Assembly: GCF_043194295.1 (NCBI RefSeq)
Contig: NZ_JBAFVK010000005.1
Source of the DNA: Xanthobacter autotrophicus
Lineage (GTDB): Bacteria; Pseudomonadota; Alphaproteobacteria; Rhizobiales; Xanthobacteraceae
Reading direction: 5' to 3' (one strand)
Length of the DNA stretch: 64,000 nt
Shown: piece after piece, positions 9,069 to 20,964 of the stretch
Layout of the letters: the number at the start of each line of letters is the position of its first letter
How positions within the stretch are numbered: the stretch's first letter is position 1
The notes under the pieces: generated by a model
Seen by the model: only the letters and a program-made list of their open reading frames with translations
What the model was told of the DNA's origin: nothing
Databases searched by the model: none
Made by a program: the position numbers and the translations under genes

Positions 9069-9701
9069 CGGCGTTTTCCACCTGGGACATCGTCTCCAAC
9101 CTGCTTCTGGCCGCCCGCTGGACCGTGCTGCTCTCGCTGCTCGCCTTCGTCGGCGGCGGCGTGGTGGGGCTGGTGGTGCTCTATGCCCGAATCGCCCGCA
9201 GGGCGTGGCTGCGCCGCGCCGCCGGCCTCTACATCGAGCTGTTCCAGGGCACGCCGCTCCTGATGCAGCTGTTCCTGATCTTCTTCGGCCTGCCGCTGCT
9301 CGGCCTCGACGTGTCGCCCTGGGCGGCGGCGTTCGTCTCCCTCACCCTGTGGAGTTCGGCCTTCCTCGCCGAGATCTGGCGCGGCTGCGTCGAATCGATC
9401 CCCAAGGGCCAGTGGGAGGCCTCGTCCTCGCTGGCCATGAGCTTCGTGGAGCAGCTGCGCTACGTGATCCTGCCCCAGTCCATGCGCATCGCCGTGCCGC
9501 CCACGGTGGGCTTCTCGGTGCAGGTGGTGAAGGGCACGGCGCTCACCTCCATCATCGGCTTCGTGGAGCTGTCCAAGGCCGCCACCATCATCACCAACGC
9601 CACGTTCGAACCGTTCACGGTCTACGGCTTCGCGGCGCTGATCTATTTCGCCCTGTGCTGGCCCCTGTCGAAGTCGAGCCAGATCCTGGAGAGGAAGCTG
9701 A

Positions 9702-9724
<23 letters not shown>
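9065..9724 (+). CDS. Amino-acid ABC transporter permease 2
   Basis: This is the second 219-residue permease of the same importer. It carries the same family signatures (LYIELFQGTPLLMQLFLIFF; EASSSLAMSFVEQLRYVILP). The start ATG overlaps the stop of permease 1. The last residues read NVAHHHH, a natural His-rich tail produced because the final 23 bases also encode the start of the ATPase gene (9702-9724). The overlap makes ordered, coupled translation of permease and ATPase likely. Confidence 0.9.
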
Positions 9725-10427
<703 letters not shown>

Positions 10428-10544
10428 GGCGGCGCGTGGCGGCTCCGGTGGTATCCGGGCATCGCGGTGCGGCAATGCGGCCTAGGCGCCATCGTTCGGT
10501 CATGTTGCCGCCCACTTCTGCCTGTGTTAGGCACACCGAGATTT

Positions 10545-10568
10545 CGAGAGGCGGGTTCAGCCCTCTCG
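10545..10568 (+). other. Hairpin in the leader of the atp operon
   Basis: In the 236-bp gap between the ABC operon and atpH, bases 10545-10551 (CGAGAGG) pair with 10562-10568 (CCTCTCG). No T-run follows, so it is not a clear terminator; it could be part of the atp leader. I see no reliable -35/-10 pair in this gap. Confidence 0.35.
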
Positions 10569-10663
10569 CGGGGTCGCACTAGATTATTCCCAACAGATCA
10601 AGGGCTTGGGCAATGGCTGCGCAAGGCGCGCAGCATGGGCTGCAAGTTCGAGAGAGGTGCGGG

Positions 10664-11217
10664 GTGGCGGATACGATCGTGTCAGGCATGGCGGGGCGCT
10701 ACGCGACCGCGCTATTCGAACTGGCGACAGAGGCCGGCGCCGTCGATTCCGTGAAGACGGATCTCGATCGCTTGTCGGCCCTTATTGCAGAGAGCGCGGA
10801 TCTGGCGCGGCTGGTCAAAAGCCCGGTCTTTTCGGCCGAGGAGCAGCTCAAGGCCATTTCGGCGGTACTTGATCAGGCGGGCATTTCCGGTCTCGCCGGG
10901 AATTTCGTGAGGCGGGTGGCGCAGAACCGCCGCCTGTTCGCGTTGCCCCGCATGGTTGCCGACTATGCGTCCCTCGTCGCCGCCCAGCGCGGTGAGACGA
11001 CGGCGCAGGTGACGGTGCCGGCTCCCTTGAGTGATGCGCACTTCTCCGCGCTCAAGGAGGCGTTGGCCCAGCAAACCGGCAAGGACGTGATTCTCGACGT
11101 GACCGTCGATCCGTCCATCCTCGGTGGTCTCATCGTGAAGCTCGGCTCCCGCATGGTCGACGCCTCTCTCAAGACCAAACTCAATTCTATCCGGCATGCG
11201 ATGAAAGAGGTCCGCTG

Positions 11218-11218
<1 letters not shown>
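10664..11218 (+). CDS. atpH: F1 ATP synthase delta subunit
   Basis: This 184-residue delta (OSCP) subunit connects the F1 head to the peripheral stalk of ATP synthase. The N-terminus VADTIVSGMAGRYATALFEL matches the alphaproteobacterial delta family, and the C-terminal GGLIVKLGSRMVDASLKTKL is the family signature. I chose the GTG at 10664, preceded by AGAGAGGT, over an in-frame ATG at 10613, because the extra 17 residues do not fit the family. It is first in an atpHAGDC operon; its stop shares one base with the atpA start (TGATG). Fo genes are not in the window, as expected for alphaproteobacteria where F1 and Fo operons are separate. Confidence 0.95.
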
Positions 11219-12747
<1,529 letters not shown>

Positions 12748-12783
12748 GCGGCGCCTGTTCCTCGAACCTGACGGACGGGCACC

Positions 12784-13659
12784 ATGGCGAGCCTGAAAGA
12801 CCTAAGGAACCGCATCGCCTCGGTTAAGGCGACGCAGAAGATCACCAAGGCGATGCAGATGGTCGCCGCGGCGAAGCTGCGTCGCGCCCAGATGGCGGCG
12901 GAAGCGGCCCGTCCCTATGCCGAGCGCATGGATACGGTGCTGGGTAACCTTGCCGCCGGCATTGTCGGCGCCGGTCAGGCGCCGGTGCTGATCGCCGGCA
13001 CGGGGCAGTCGCAGAAGCACCTGCTTCTGGTCTGCACCGGCGAGCGCGGCCTGTGCGGCGCCTTCAACACCTCCATCGTGCGCCTGGCGCGCGAGAAGGC
13101 GCAGCAGCTGATCGGCGAAGGCAAGGACGTGACGTTCTTCTGCGTCGGCCGCAAGGGCTACGACCAGCTGCGCCGGACCTATCCCGACCGCATCATCGAG
13201 CTGGTGGACCTGCGCAGCGTGCGCACCCTCAGCTTCAAGGATGCCTCGGCCATCGCGTCGAAGATCCTCACCCTGCTCGACCAGGGCGCCTTCGACGTGT
13301 GCACGCTCTTCTATTCCAACTTCAAGAGCGTGATCTCGCAGATCCCCACCGCCCAGCAGATCATCCCCGCCGTGTTCGAGGCGCAGGACGAGGGCGAGGG
13401 CGGCCCGGTCTATGAATACGAGCCGGCCGAGGAGGATATCCTCGCCGACCTGCTGCCGCGCAACATCGCCGTGCAGATCTTCCGCGCCCTGCTTGAGAAT
13501 CAGGCGTCTTTCTACGGCTCTCAGATGAGCGCCATGGACAACGCCACCCGCAATGCGGGCGACATGATCAAGAAGCAGACGCTCATCTACAACCGCACCC
13601 GCCAGGCCATGATCACGAAGGAACTCATCGAGATCATCTCCGGCGCCGAGGCCCTCTGA
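12784..13659 (+). CDS. atpG: F1 ATP synthase gamma subunit
   Basis: This 291-residue subunit is the central rotor shaft linking the F1 head to the c-ring. The conserved N-terminal helix (LRNRIASVKATQKITKAMQM) and C-terminal helix (YNRTRQAMITKELIEIISGA) are both intact. It lies between atpA and atpD in the normal operon order. Confidence 0.97.
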   Translation: MASLKDLRNRIASVKATQKITKAMQMVAAAKLRRAQMAAEAARPYAERMDTVLGNLAAGIVGAGQAPVLIAGTGQSQKHLLLVCTGERGLCGAFNTSIVRLAREKAQQLIGEGKDVTFFCVGRKGYDQLRRTYPDRIIELVDLRSVRTLSFKDASAIASKILTLLDQGAFDVCTLFYSNFKSVISQIPTAQQIIPAVFEAQDEGEGGPVYEYEPAEEDILADLLPRNIAVQIFRALLENQASFYGSQMSAMDNATRNAGDMIKKQTLIYNRTRQAMITKELIEIISGAEAL

Positions 13660-13707
13660 GGCCCGGGACCAAGGCTCGGTCGGAACCAGGACACGAGGAC
13701 GACGAAA

Positions 13708-15144
<1,437 letters not shown>

Positions 15145-15163
15145 GCGAACGATCGCAAGAATG

Positions 15164-15194
15164 GCTCCGGTCACGTTCGCAATGTGACCGGAGC
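15164..15194 (+). other. Perfect hairpin after atpD
   Basis: Bases 15164-15174 (GCTCCGGTCAC) and 15184-15194 are perfect inverted repeats around a 9-base loop, 20 bases after the atpD stop. No T-run follows, so it looks more like an mRNA processing or stability element, or a weak attenuator, than a classical terminator. A second, looser inverted repeat (AATTTGCC at 15224-15231 with GGCAAATT at 15254-15261) lies before the next gene. Confidence 0.55.
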
Positions 15195-15279
15195 GCAGGA
15201 ATTACCTGCCAGGGGTTGAGACGAATTTGCCGCTCAGAGTGTTGTCCTCACGTGGCAAATTTGAATCAGGGGTAGGGGA

Positions 15280-15516
15280 ATGATGAACATTAAGGTCCTG
15301 GGCCTTGTGCTGGGACTTCTGGCCGGCGGCATCACCGGCTGGCTCACCCGGCCGCAGGTCGCCGAGATCCGGCTGCCGGGCCTCAACATCGAGCTGCAGG
15401 GTGAAAGCCCGAGCGGCGGGTTGACCTCGGAGCAGGGCCGGCACATTGGCCTGGCCGCCGTGGTAGGGGCGATCATCGGGCTCGGCGTCGGCTTCGTGGC
15501 CGATCGTCGGCGCTGA
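15280..15516 (+). CDS. Small two-helix membrane protein between atpD and atpC
   Basis: This 78-residue protein is not one I recognise. It has a hydrophobic segment at residues 5-24 (VLGLVLGLLAGGITGWL), a polar middle with AEIRLPGLNIELQG, and a second Gly-rich hydrophobic segment at about 55-73 (IGLAAVVGAIIGLGVGFVA) ending in DRRR. That is a two-helix hairpin with small-residue packing faces reminiscent of glycine-zipper proteins. A strong purine-rich ribosome site (AGGGGTAGGGGA) precedes two adjacent ATGs at 15280 and 15283, and codon use is like its neighbours, which supports a real gene. Its position on the same strand inside the atp operon suggests cotranscription with F1 genes. A role in ATP synthase assembly is only a guess. 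Confidence 0.7.
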   Translation: MMNIKVLGLVLGLLAGGITGWLTRPQVAEIRLPGLNIELQGESPSGGLTSEQGRHIGLAAVVGAIIGLGVGFVADRRR

Positions 15517-15584
15517 TGTCACGGAAGCGGCTGCGCCCGGGCTGATCGGCCTGTGCGGTGAAGCCGTCTTCCTTCATGGAGTGG

Positions 15585-15612
15585 GGGCGTCCATCCAGGC
15601 TGGATGGCGCCC
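15585..15612 (+). other. Hairpin ahead of atpC
   Basis: GGGCGTCCATCC (15585-15596) pairs with GGATGGCGCCC (15602-15612) around AGGCT with one bulge. It lies between the small membrane-protein gene and atpC, 57 bases before the atpC start. It may affect relative expression of the last operon gene. Confidence 0.45.
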
Positions 15613-15669
15613 GGAGGAGCACCCGATCTTGGGGCGCCTCCCTTTCGGGACGACCCGGAGACGAGAATT

Positions 15670-16089
15670 ATGGCGACCTTACCCTTTGAGCTGGTCTCGC
15701 CCGAGCGGCTCGTGTTTTCCGGTGCCGTGACCGAGGTGATCGTGCCCGGCGCGGAAGGCGAATTCGGCGTGCTGGCGGGCCATGCCCCCTTCATCGGCAT
15801 GCTCAAGCCCGGCATTCTCACCATCAAGGGTGACGGGGCGCCGCGCGCCTATTTCGTGCGGGGCGGCTTTGCCGAGGTGAACCCGGCCGGCCTTACCATC
15901 CTTGCGGAAGAGGCGAAACCGCTGGATGAGCTGGATCTCGGCGCCCTTCACCAGCAGATCCAGGATGCCAAGGAAGACGTGGCCGACGCCACCACCGACG
16001 AGACCCGCCAGCGCGCGTCGCGGCAGCTCGCTGATCTCGAGCAGGTCTATGCCGTCCTTGAGGGCGGACGGGCCGCCGGCGGCCATTGA
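15670..16089 (+). CDS. atpC: F1 ATP synthase epsilon subunit
   Basis: This 139-residue epsilon subunit is the regulatory foot of the rotor. The beta-sandwich N-terminal domain is clear (LPFELVSPERLVFSGAVTEV; VPGAEGEFGVLAGHAPFI), followed by two C-terminal helices. The ATG at 15670, with GGAGAC upstream, gives the family length; the open frame upstream is not family-like. It ends the atp operon, separated from atpD by 525 bases and one extra gene. Confidence 0.95.
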   Translation: MATLPFELVSPERLVFSGAVTEVIVPGAEGEFGVLAGHAPFIGMLKPGILTIKGDGAPRAYFVRGGFAEVNPAGLTILAEEAKPLDELDLGALHQQIQDAKEDVADATTDETRQRASRQLADLEQVYAVLEGGRAAGGH

Positions 16090-16231
16090 GGCCATTCGCG
16101 CTCCGCGGTTGGGTTTTGCGGGCCGGATAACCGGACGCGGCCTCATGGCGGGGGATCGGCGTGGCGATACACCAGAACAGTCGGACGGCGGCCGCAGGGC
16201 CGCCGTTTCTCGTTTCGAGGCATCGCACTAA

Positions 16232-16239
16232 AATTAATT
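16232..16239. promoter_or_regulatory. AATTAATT element upstream of the Crp-family gene
   Basis: AATTAATT lies within an AT-rich island (about 16229-16268) in otherwise GC-rich DNA, about 80 bases before the regulator gene start. Closely similar elements occur ahead of fdxA (20879-20888) and the YeiH gene (22220-22237), suggesting one transcription factor or a shared promoter architecture. The binding protein is unknown. Confidence 0.4.
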
Positions 16240-16314
16240 AAAACTATGGATTAGCTTAAATATGTAATGGTACGCTTCTTGCGGTTGAGAATTGATCCAA
16301 CCGGGAGAGATGCC

Positions 16315-17094
16315 ATGCTGAATGCACCGCCCCACGGGCAGCTTCCCGTCGTCGCCACGTCGCCGCTGCTGGCGGGCGCCGCGCCCGCGCAGGCGCTCCT
16401 GCTCACGGAAAATGCTGCCCTCACCAACGGGCCGCCACTGTTGTTCCAGCGCCTCACCGCCAAGGAGCGGGAGGAGGTTCTGCGCGAAGGCCAGAAGCGC
16501 GTGGTCTATCGCGGCAAGATGCTGTTCTCGCAGGGCACGCCTCACGACGGCATCTTCCTGATCGAGAGCGGCCGCATCCGTGTCTTCTATATCGCGCCCT
16601 CGGGCCGCGAGATCACTTTGGCTTACTGGAATTCGGGCAATTTCGTCGGTGGGCCCGAGCTGTTCGGGCAGGGGCATCATGTGTGGTCCGGCGTCGCCGC
16701 CACCAATTCCGTGGTCGTGCATCTGACCGGAAAGACCCTGCGCCGCCTCATCGCGCAGATCCCGTCCTTCGCCATCGGCCTCATTGAGGGGCTCACCTTC
16801 AAGGGAAAATGCTATTCGGCCCTTGCCCAGATGCTGGGCACCCGTTCGGTGACGGAGCGCCTCGCGCACCTGCTTCTGCATCTCACGGACGCCTATGGCG
16901 TGCGGGAAGATGGCGCCATCGTCATCGGGTCGGCCTTCACCCATGCCGACCTCGCGCACATGGTGGGGGCGACGCGCCAATGGGTCACCATCAGCCTCAA
17001 GCGTTTGCAAGAGCAGGGGATTCTGAAGGCCGAAAAGGCCCGGATGGTGATCTACGACGTGGCGGCGCTCCACGCCATGCGCGGCGATCGCTGA
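16315..17094 (+). CDS. Crp/Fnr-family transcriptional regulator
   Basis: This 259-residue regulator has a cyclic-nucleotide-binding-like beta-roll at about residues 42-160 and a winged helix at about 175-250 (THADLAHMVGATRQWVTISL). The only cysteine is C166, so it lacks the FNR-type [4Fe-4S] ligands. The beta-roll does not show the full cAMP-binding RxS pattern, so the effector is unclear. An Ala-rich 40-residue N-terminal extension is present. The ATG at 16315 is preceded by GGGAGAGA; an in-frame ATG at 16267 would add 16 residues without a good ribosome site. It sits 181 bp ahead of, and on the same strand as, the ABC importer genes and is the likely regulator of that block. It has the HTH spacing of the CysR/NtcA-like branch, but I would not name it. 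Confidence 0.85.
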   Translation: MLNAPPHGQLPVVATSPLLAGAAPAQALLLTENAALTNGPPLLFQRLTAKEREEVLREGQKRVVYRGKMLFSQGTPHDGIFLIESGRIRVFYIAPSGREITLAYWNSGNFVGGPELFGQGHHVWSGVAATNSVVVHLTGKTLRRLIAQIPSFAIGLIEGLTFKGKCYSALAQMLGTRSVTERLAHLLLHLTDAYGVREDGAIVIGSAFTHADLAHMVGATRQWVTISLKRLQEQGILKAEKARMVIYDVAALHAMRGDR

Positions 17095-17275
17095 GGGCGC
17101 GGCCTCGGTGTGCGGACACTGAGCCGGTCAGGCAGGCATCCAGTGATGAAGAAAGAGGCGGGTCCTTAAAGGAGGCAACTAATCGACAGCCCGGCCGCTT
17201 CTTCCTTTGAATGAATGGAAGCTGGCGCCCGAAGATCACCGTCGAGAGCCGTCTTTGCCCCAAGAGGTGGATCCG

Positions 17276-18730
17276 ATGACCCCATTTTGCGCCAATCCTT
17301 TTCGCTCCCGCCTGCTTCGCACCCTTGCCTTCGCCCTCACCGCGAGCTGCGCTTTTGCTGCTGCCCCCGTCCAGGCCCAGACCGCCATCAGCTTCGGCAT
17401 CGGCACCCAGGACACCACCACCAACACGGTGACCACGGGCGTGGTCATCAAGGAGCTCAAGCTGCTGGAGAAGTACCTGCCGAAGGACGGCAAGTACGCC
17501 AACGTCGCCTACACCATCGACTGGCAGAATTTCACCTCCGGCCCGCCCGTTACCAACGGGATGATGGCGGACAAGCTCCAGTTCGGCGGCATGGGCGATT
17601 TTCCGCTGGTGGTGAACGGTTATACCTTCCAGTCCAATCCGCAGTCCAAGTCGCAGCTCATCGCGGTGGCGGCCTACAACATCCATGGCTCCGGCAACGG
17701 CGTGGTGGTGCACAAGGATTCGCCCTATTACGAGCTGTCCGACCTGAAGGGGAAGGTGCTGAGTGTGCCGTTCGGCTCGGCGGCCCACGGCATGGTTCTC
17801 AAGGCCATGCAGGACAAGGGCTGGCCCAACGACTATTTCAAGCTGGTGAGCCAGTCGCCGGAGGTGGGCTCCACCAACCTCCAGGAAAAGAAGATCGACG
17901 CCCACGCCGATTTCGTCCCCTTCGCCGAGCTGCTGCCGTTCCGCGGCTTCGCCCGCAAGATCTTCGACGGGGTGGAGACCAACGCCCCCACCTGGCACGG
18001 CGTGGTGGTGCGCACCGATTTCGCGCAGAAGTATCCGGAAGTCGTGGTGGCCTATCTCAAGGCGGTCATCGAGGCCAATGACTGGGTCCGCAAGGATCCG
18101 CAGGGCGCTGCCGAGAAGATCGCCAAGTGGACCGGCATCGACAAGGAAGTGGTCTACATCTTCCTCGGCCCGGGTGGCATCATGACCATGGATCCCACCA
18201 TCAAGCCCCAGCTCGTGGCCGACGCGGCCGAAGATGCCGCCGTGCTGCAGAAGCTTGGCCGCATGAAGGAATTCGACGTCAACGCCTGGGTCAACGACAC
18301 CTATGTGCGCCAGGCCTTCAAGGAATTGGGCCTCGATTACGAGGCGCAGCTCAAGAGCCTCGCCAATTACGAGGTGAGCGGGGACGACAGCTTCTGCAAG
18401 GTGAAGATCACCGAGCCGCGCCAGGCCGGTGAGATCTGGATCGAGGGCGAGGGCATCAAGCCCTATTCCAGCGCCGCCTGCACGCTGGGCGCGCTGGCCG
18501 AGCTGACCGCCCAGGGCAAGAAGGCCAACATGACCTATCTGTTCGATACCGCCCGCGGCATCAAGCTGTTCGCGTCCGACGCCTTCTATGCGGTCACCGC
18601 GAAGGACGGCAAGAGCGACATCAAGCCCTTCATGCTCAAGGTCGACGCGGAAGCGGCGGCGGCCAAGGGCGGCGGCAAGGTGATGAGCTTCGGCGATGCG
18701 CTGAAGGCCGCCACCGCCGGGCGCGGGTGA
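17276..18730 (+). CDS. ABC substrate-binding protein of the sulfonate/nitrate class with a NosL-like C-terminal domain
   Basis: This 484-residue secreted protein has a signal peptide at residues 1-35 (LAFALTASCAFAAAPVQAQ), an NMT1/SsuA-type binding domain at about 36-365 (LQFGGMGDFPLVVNGYTF; KGKVLSVPFGSAAHGMVLKA) and an additional domain at about 370-480. That tail begins at C374 and contains AGEIWIEG, KPYSSAACTLGAL (C402), YLFDTARGIKLFASDAFYAV and AAAKGGGKVMSFGDAL. The order and character match NosL, the Cu(I)-binding accessory of N2O reductase: Cys near the start, KPxxFSS, DxxxxxWIDAxxAFYV, then an Ala-rich helix followed by GGxVxxFD. Ordinary SsuA/TauA proteins end near residue 330, so the extension is real. 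The ATG at 17276 follows AGAGGTGG. Ligand is unknown: sulfonate, nitrate or a metal complex are all possible. The NosL match is my reading, not a search result. Confidence 0.82.
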   Translation: MTPFCANPFRSRLLRTLAFALTASCAFAAAPVQAQTAISFGIGTQDTTTNTVTTGVVIKELKLLEKYLPKDGKYANVAYTIDWQNFTSGPPVTNGMMADKLQFGGMGDFPLVVNGYTFQSNPQSKSQLIAVAAYNIHGSGNGVVVHKDSPYYELSDLKGKVLSVPFGSAAHGMVLKAMQDKGWPNDYFKLVSQSPEVGSTNLQEKKIDAHADFVPFAELLPFRGFARKIFDGVETNAPTWHGVVVRTDFAQKYPEVVVAYLKAVIEANDWVRKDPQGAAEKIAKWTGIDKEVVYIFLGPGGIMTMDPTIKPQLVADAAEDAAVLQKLGRMKEFDVNAWVNDTYVRQAFKELGLDYEAQLKSLANYEVSGDDSFCKVKITEPRQAGEIWIEGEGIKPYSSAACTLGALAELTAQGKKANMTYLFDTARGIKLFASDAFYAVTAKDGKSDIKPFMLKVDAEAAAAKGGGKVMSFGDALKAATAGRG

Positions 18731-18735
18731 GCGCC

Positions 18736-19725
18736 ATGACGCGCGCAGCGGTGAAATCCAACGTGAAGATGCACACGCCCCTGCATGTTGCCGGTACCCC
18801 GGCGGACGGCGCACCCTGCGTGCCTTCCGCCGCGCCGTCGGCGCCGGTCACGGCGTCGGGGGCCATCCTGCTGCGGCCGGAGCGTGCGCCGGTCGCTCAG
18901 GTGGTGACGGCGGACGGCTCGCTGCCCGGCCTTGCCCGGCGCTGGCTGAGGCTGAACATGCCGGCGATCCGGGCGACGCTGCTCGGGGCGCTGGCCATCA
19001 GCCTGTTCATCCTCGCCTGGCACGTGGTCACCGTGAACCGCATGGACCTGTACGTGCGCTTCCTGAACGTGCCTTCGCCGGAGCAGGTGCTGGAGAGCGC
19101 GCGCACCGCCTTCTCCACCGGTGCGTTCTTCGAGCACATCGCCATGTCGTGCCGCCGCATCTTCATCGGCTTCGCCATTGCGGCGCTGGTGGCGGTGCCG
19201 CTGGGGATGCTCATGGGACGGTTCGCGCTGCTGAAGGCGTTCGTATTCCCCGTGTGCGAGGTGCTGCGGCCCATTCCGGCCATCGCCTGGGTGCCCATGG
19301 CCATCATGCTGTGGCCCACCAACGAGCAGAGCATCGTCTTCATCACCTTCCTCGGCGCGTTCTTTCCCATCCTCATCAACACATTGCACGGCATGGCGAA
19401 TGTGGACGAGGTGCTGGTGCGCGCCGCGCGCTGTCTCGGGGCCAGCGAGCGCGCCACCTTCCGCGAGGTCTATTTCCCCGCGGTGCTGCCGCAGGTCTTC
19501 ACCGGCCTCACCGTGGGCATGGGGGTGGCCTGGGTGTCGCTGATCGCGGCGGAGATGATCTCCGGCCAGTTCGGCATCGGCTACTTCACGTGGGAAGCCT
19601 ACTCCCTGGTGCAGTATCCGGACATCGCGCTGGGCATGATCACCATCGGCGTGCTGGGGCTCGCCTCCTCCTTCCTCATCCGGCTGGCCGGGCGGGCGGT
19701 GACGCCGTGGTCCCGCACCAAATGA
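18736..19725 (+). CDS. ABC transporter permease (SsuC/TauC class)
   Basis: This 329-residue permease belongs to the sulfonate/taurine/nitrate importer class. An unusually long, Ala/Pro-rich cytoplasmic N-terminus of about 70 residues precedes the first membrane span (IRATLLGALAISLFILAWHV). The core has about six spans with the family motif RPIPAIAWVPMAIMLW and the coupling loop LVRAARCLGASERATFREVY. The start is uncertain: a GTG at 18727 overlaps the upstream stop (GTGA), while the ATG at 18736 is three codons later; neither has a strong ribosome site. Its stop overlaps the ATPase gene (ATGA at 19722-19725), so binding protein, permease and ATPase form one coupled operon. Confidence 0.9.
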   Translation: MTRAAVKSNVKMHTPLHVAGTPADGAPCVPSAAPSAPVTASGAILLRPERAPVAQVVTADGSLPGLARRWLRLNMPAIRATLLGALAISLFILAWHVVTVNRMDLYVRFLNVPSPEQVLESARTAFSTGAFFEHIAMSCRRIFIGFAIAALVAVPLGMLMGRFALLKAFVFPVCEVLRPIPAIAWVPMAIMLWPTNEQSIVFITFLGAFFPILINTLHGMANVDEVLVRAARCLGASERATFREVYFPAVLPQVFTGLTVGMGVAWVSLIAAEMISGQFGIGYFTWEAYSLVQYPDIALGMITIGVLGLASSFLIRLAGRAVTPWSRTK

Positions 19726-20669
19726 GCGCCACCCCCATGAGCGCTCCCCGGATGAGCGTTCCAGACGCGAGTTCTTTGAAAGCGAGGCGCGCCATGGCCA
19801 TTCCCGCAACGGCCCCCACCCAGACTGGGCTCATCGAGGTCACCGGCTTCGAGCTGGCCTACGACACCATCGACGGCGCGGTGATCGCGGTGAGCGACGC
19901 CGACCTGGTGGTGAACCCCGGCGAGTTCGTGTCCATCATCGGCCCTTCGGGCTGTGGCAAGTCTACCTTGCTCAATGCGGTGGCGGGCTTCCTGAAGCCC
20001 ACCGCCGGCCAGGTCACCGTGGACGGGGAAGCGGTCAAAGGCCCCTCCGCCGACCGGGGCATGGTGTTCCAGCAATATTCCCTGTTTCCGTGGAAGACGG
20101 TGCGGGAGAATGTGGAATTCGGACTCAAGATGCGCGGCATGGGCCGCTCCGAGCGGGCGGTGGCCGCGCGCACCCTGCTGGGGCTCGCCGGCCTGTCGGC
20201 CTTCGAGAACCATTATCCCGACCGGCTGTCCGGCGGCATGAAGCAGCGGGTGGGCATCGTGCGGGCGCTCGCCACGGGGCCGAAGGTGCTGCTGCTGGAC
20301 GAGCCGTTCGGCGCGCTCGACGCCCAGACCCGGGTGATCATGCAGCAGATCCTCACCAACCTGTGGCAGCGGCTGGGCATCTCGGTGCTGTTCGTGACCC
20401 ACGACATCGACGAGGCGATTTTCCTCTCCGACCGCATCTATGTGATGACCGCGCGCCCCGGCTGCATCAAGGCCGAGGTGACGGTTCCGCTGCCCCGCCC
20501 GCGCGATGCGGCCTTGCAGCTCTCGCCGGAATTCATCCGCCTGCGGGCCGATCTCGGGGCGTTGATCCGCGAGGAAAGCCTGAAGGCCATGGGTGGCGAG
20601 CTGAACGAGGATGCCCTGAAGGGCCTCGCGGTGAACCTGAACGGCTCGAACCTCGCCCAGGTGGTGTGA
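19722..20669 (+). CDS. ABC transporter ATP-binding protein (SsuB/TauB class)
   Basis: This ATPase of the importer has Walker A GPSGCGKST, signature LSGGMKQR, Walker B VLLLDEPFGALDAQTR and switch His in FVTHDIDEAIFL. Up to four in-frame ATGs occur at the start (19722, 19737, 19752, 19794). The first overlaps the permease stop and gives 315 residues. The last, behind GCGAGGCG, gives 291, closer to family size, so the true N-terminus is open. The C-terminal 35 residues after the ATPase core (GALIREESLKAMGGELNEDA) are typical for this subfamily. Confidence 0.9.
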   Translation: MSATPMSAPRMSVPDASSLKARRAMAIPATAPTQTGLIEVTGFELAYDTIDGAVIAVSDADLVVNPGEFVSIIGPSGCGKSTLLNAVAGFLKPTAGQVTVDGEAVKGPSADRGMVFQQYSLFPWKTVRENVEFGLKMRGMGRSERAVAARTLLGLAGLSAFENHYPDRLSGGMKQRVGIVRALATGPKVLLLDEPFGALDAQTRVIMQQILTNLWQRLGISVLFVTHDIDEAIFLSDRIYVMTARPGCIKAEVTVPLPRPRDAALQLSPEFIRLRADLGALIREESLKAMGGELNEDALKGLAVNLNGSNLAQVV

Positions 20670-20696
20670 GGGCAGGGTTGGCGTGCGCCGCCGCGA

Positions 20697-20776
20697 TTGG
20701 GGGGGCGCGGCCGCCTGCCGCCCCCCAAATCCCCTATTCCCCTATCCCTCCGTCACCCTCCGGCTCGACCGGAGGG
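20697..20776. repeat. GC-rich hairpins in the ATPase-fdxA gap, including a CCCTCCGG palindrome
   Basis: In the 295-bp gap after the ABC operon, TTGGGGGG (20697-20704) pairs with CCCCCCAA (20721-20728). CCCTCCGG (20756-20763) pairs with CCGGAGGG (20769-20776) around CTCGA. The second has the look of the short CCTCCGG-CTCGA-CCGGAGG intergenic palindromes scattered through Hyphomicrobiales genomes (from memory). Together they probably end the ABC transcript, although no T-run follows. Confidence 0.5.
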
Positions 20777-20878
20777 TCCACCCCTCCGCTTGCTGCGCCT
20801 CTTCAGCTCTTGCGCGCCGGACGCGGCGGCTGCGCCGGATGATGACGGCCGTCCGGTTTGTCCCAAGATAAAAGACTG

Positions 20879-20888
20879 CAATTAATTG
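20879..20888. promoter_or_regulatory. CAATTAATTG palindrome upstream of fdxA
   Basis: This is a perfect 10-base palindrome 76 bases before the fdxA start. It contains the AATTAATT core also found at 16232 and 22220-22236. It is a candidate operator. Confidence 0.4.
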
Positions 20889-20964
20889 ACCCCGCAGGGC
20901 CTTAACACTCAGTCTTGCGCCGCCGCCGGGCTAGTCTTGTTGCAGACTTAACAGGACCTGCCCC

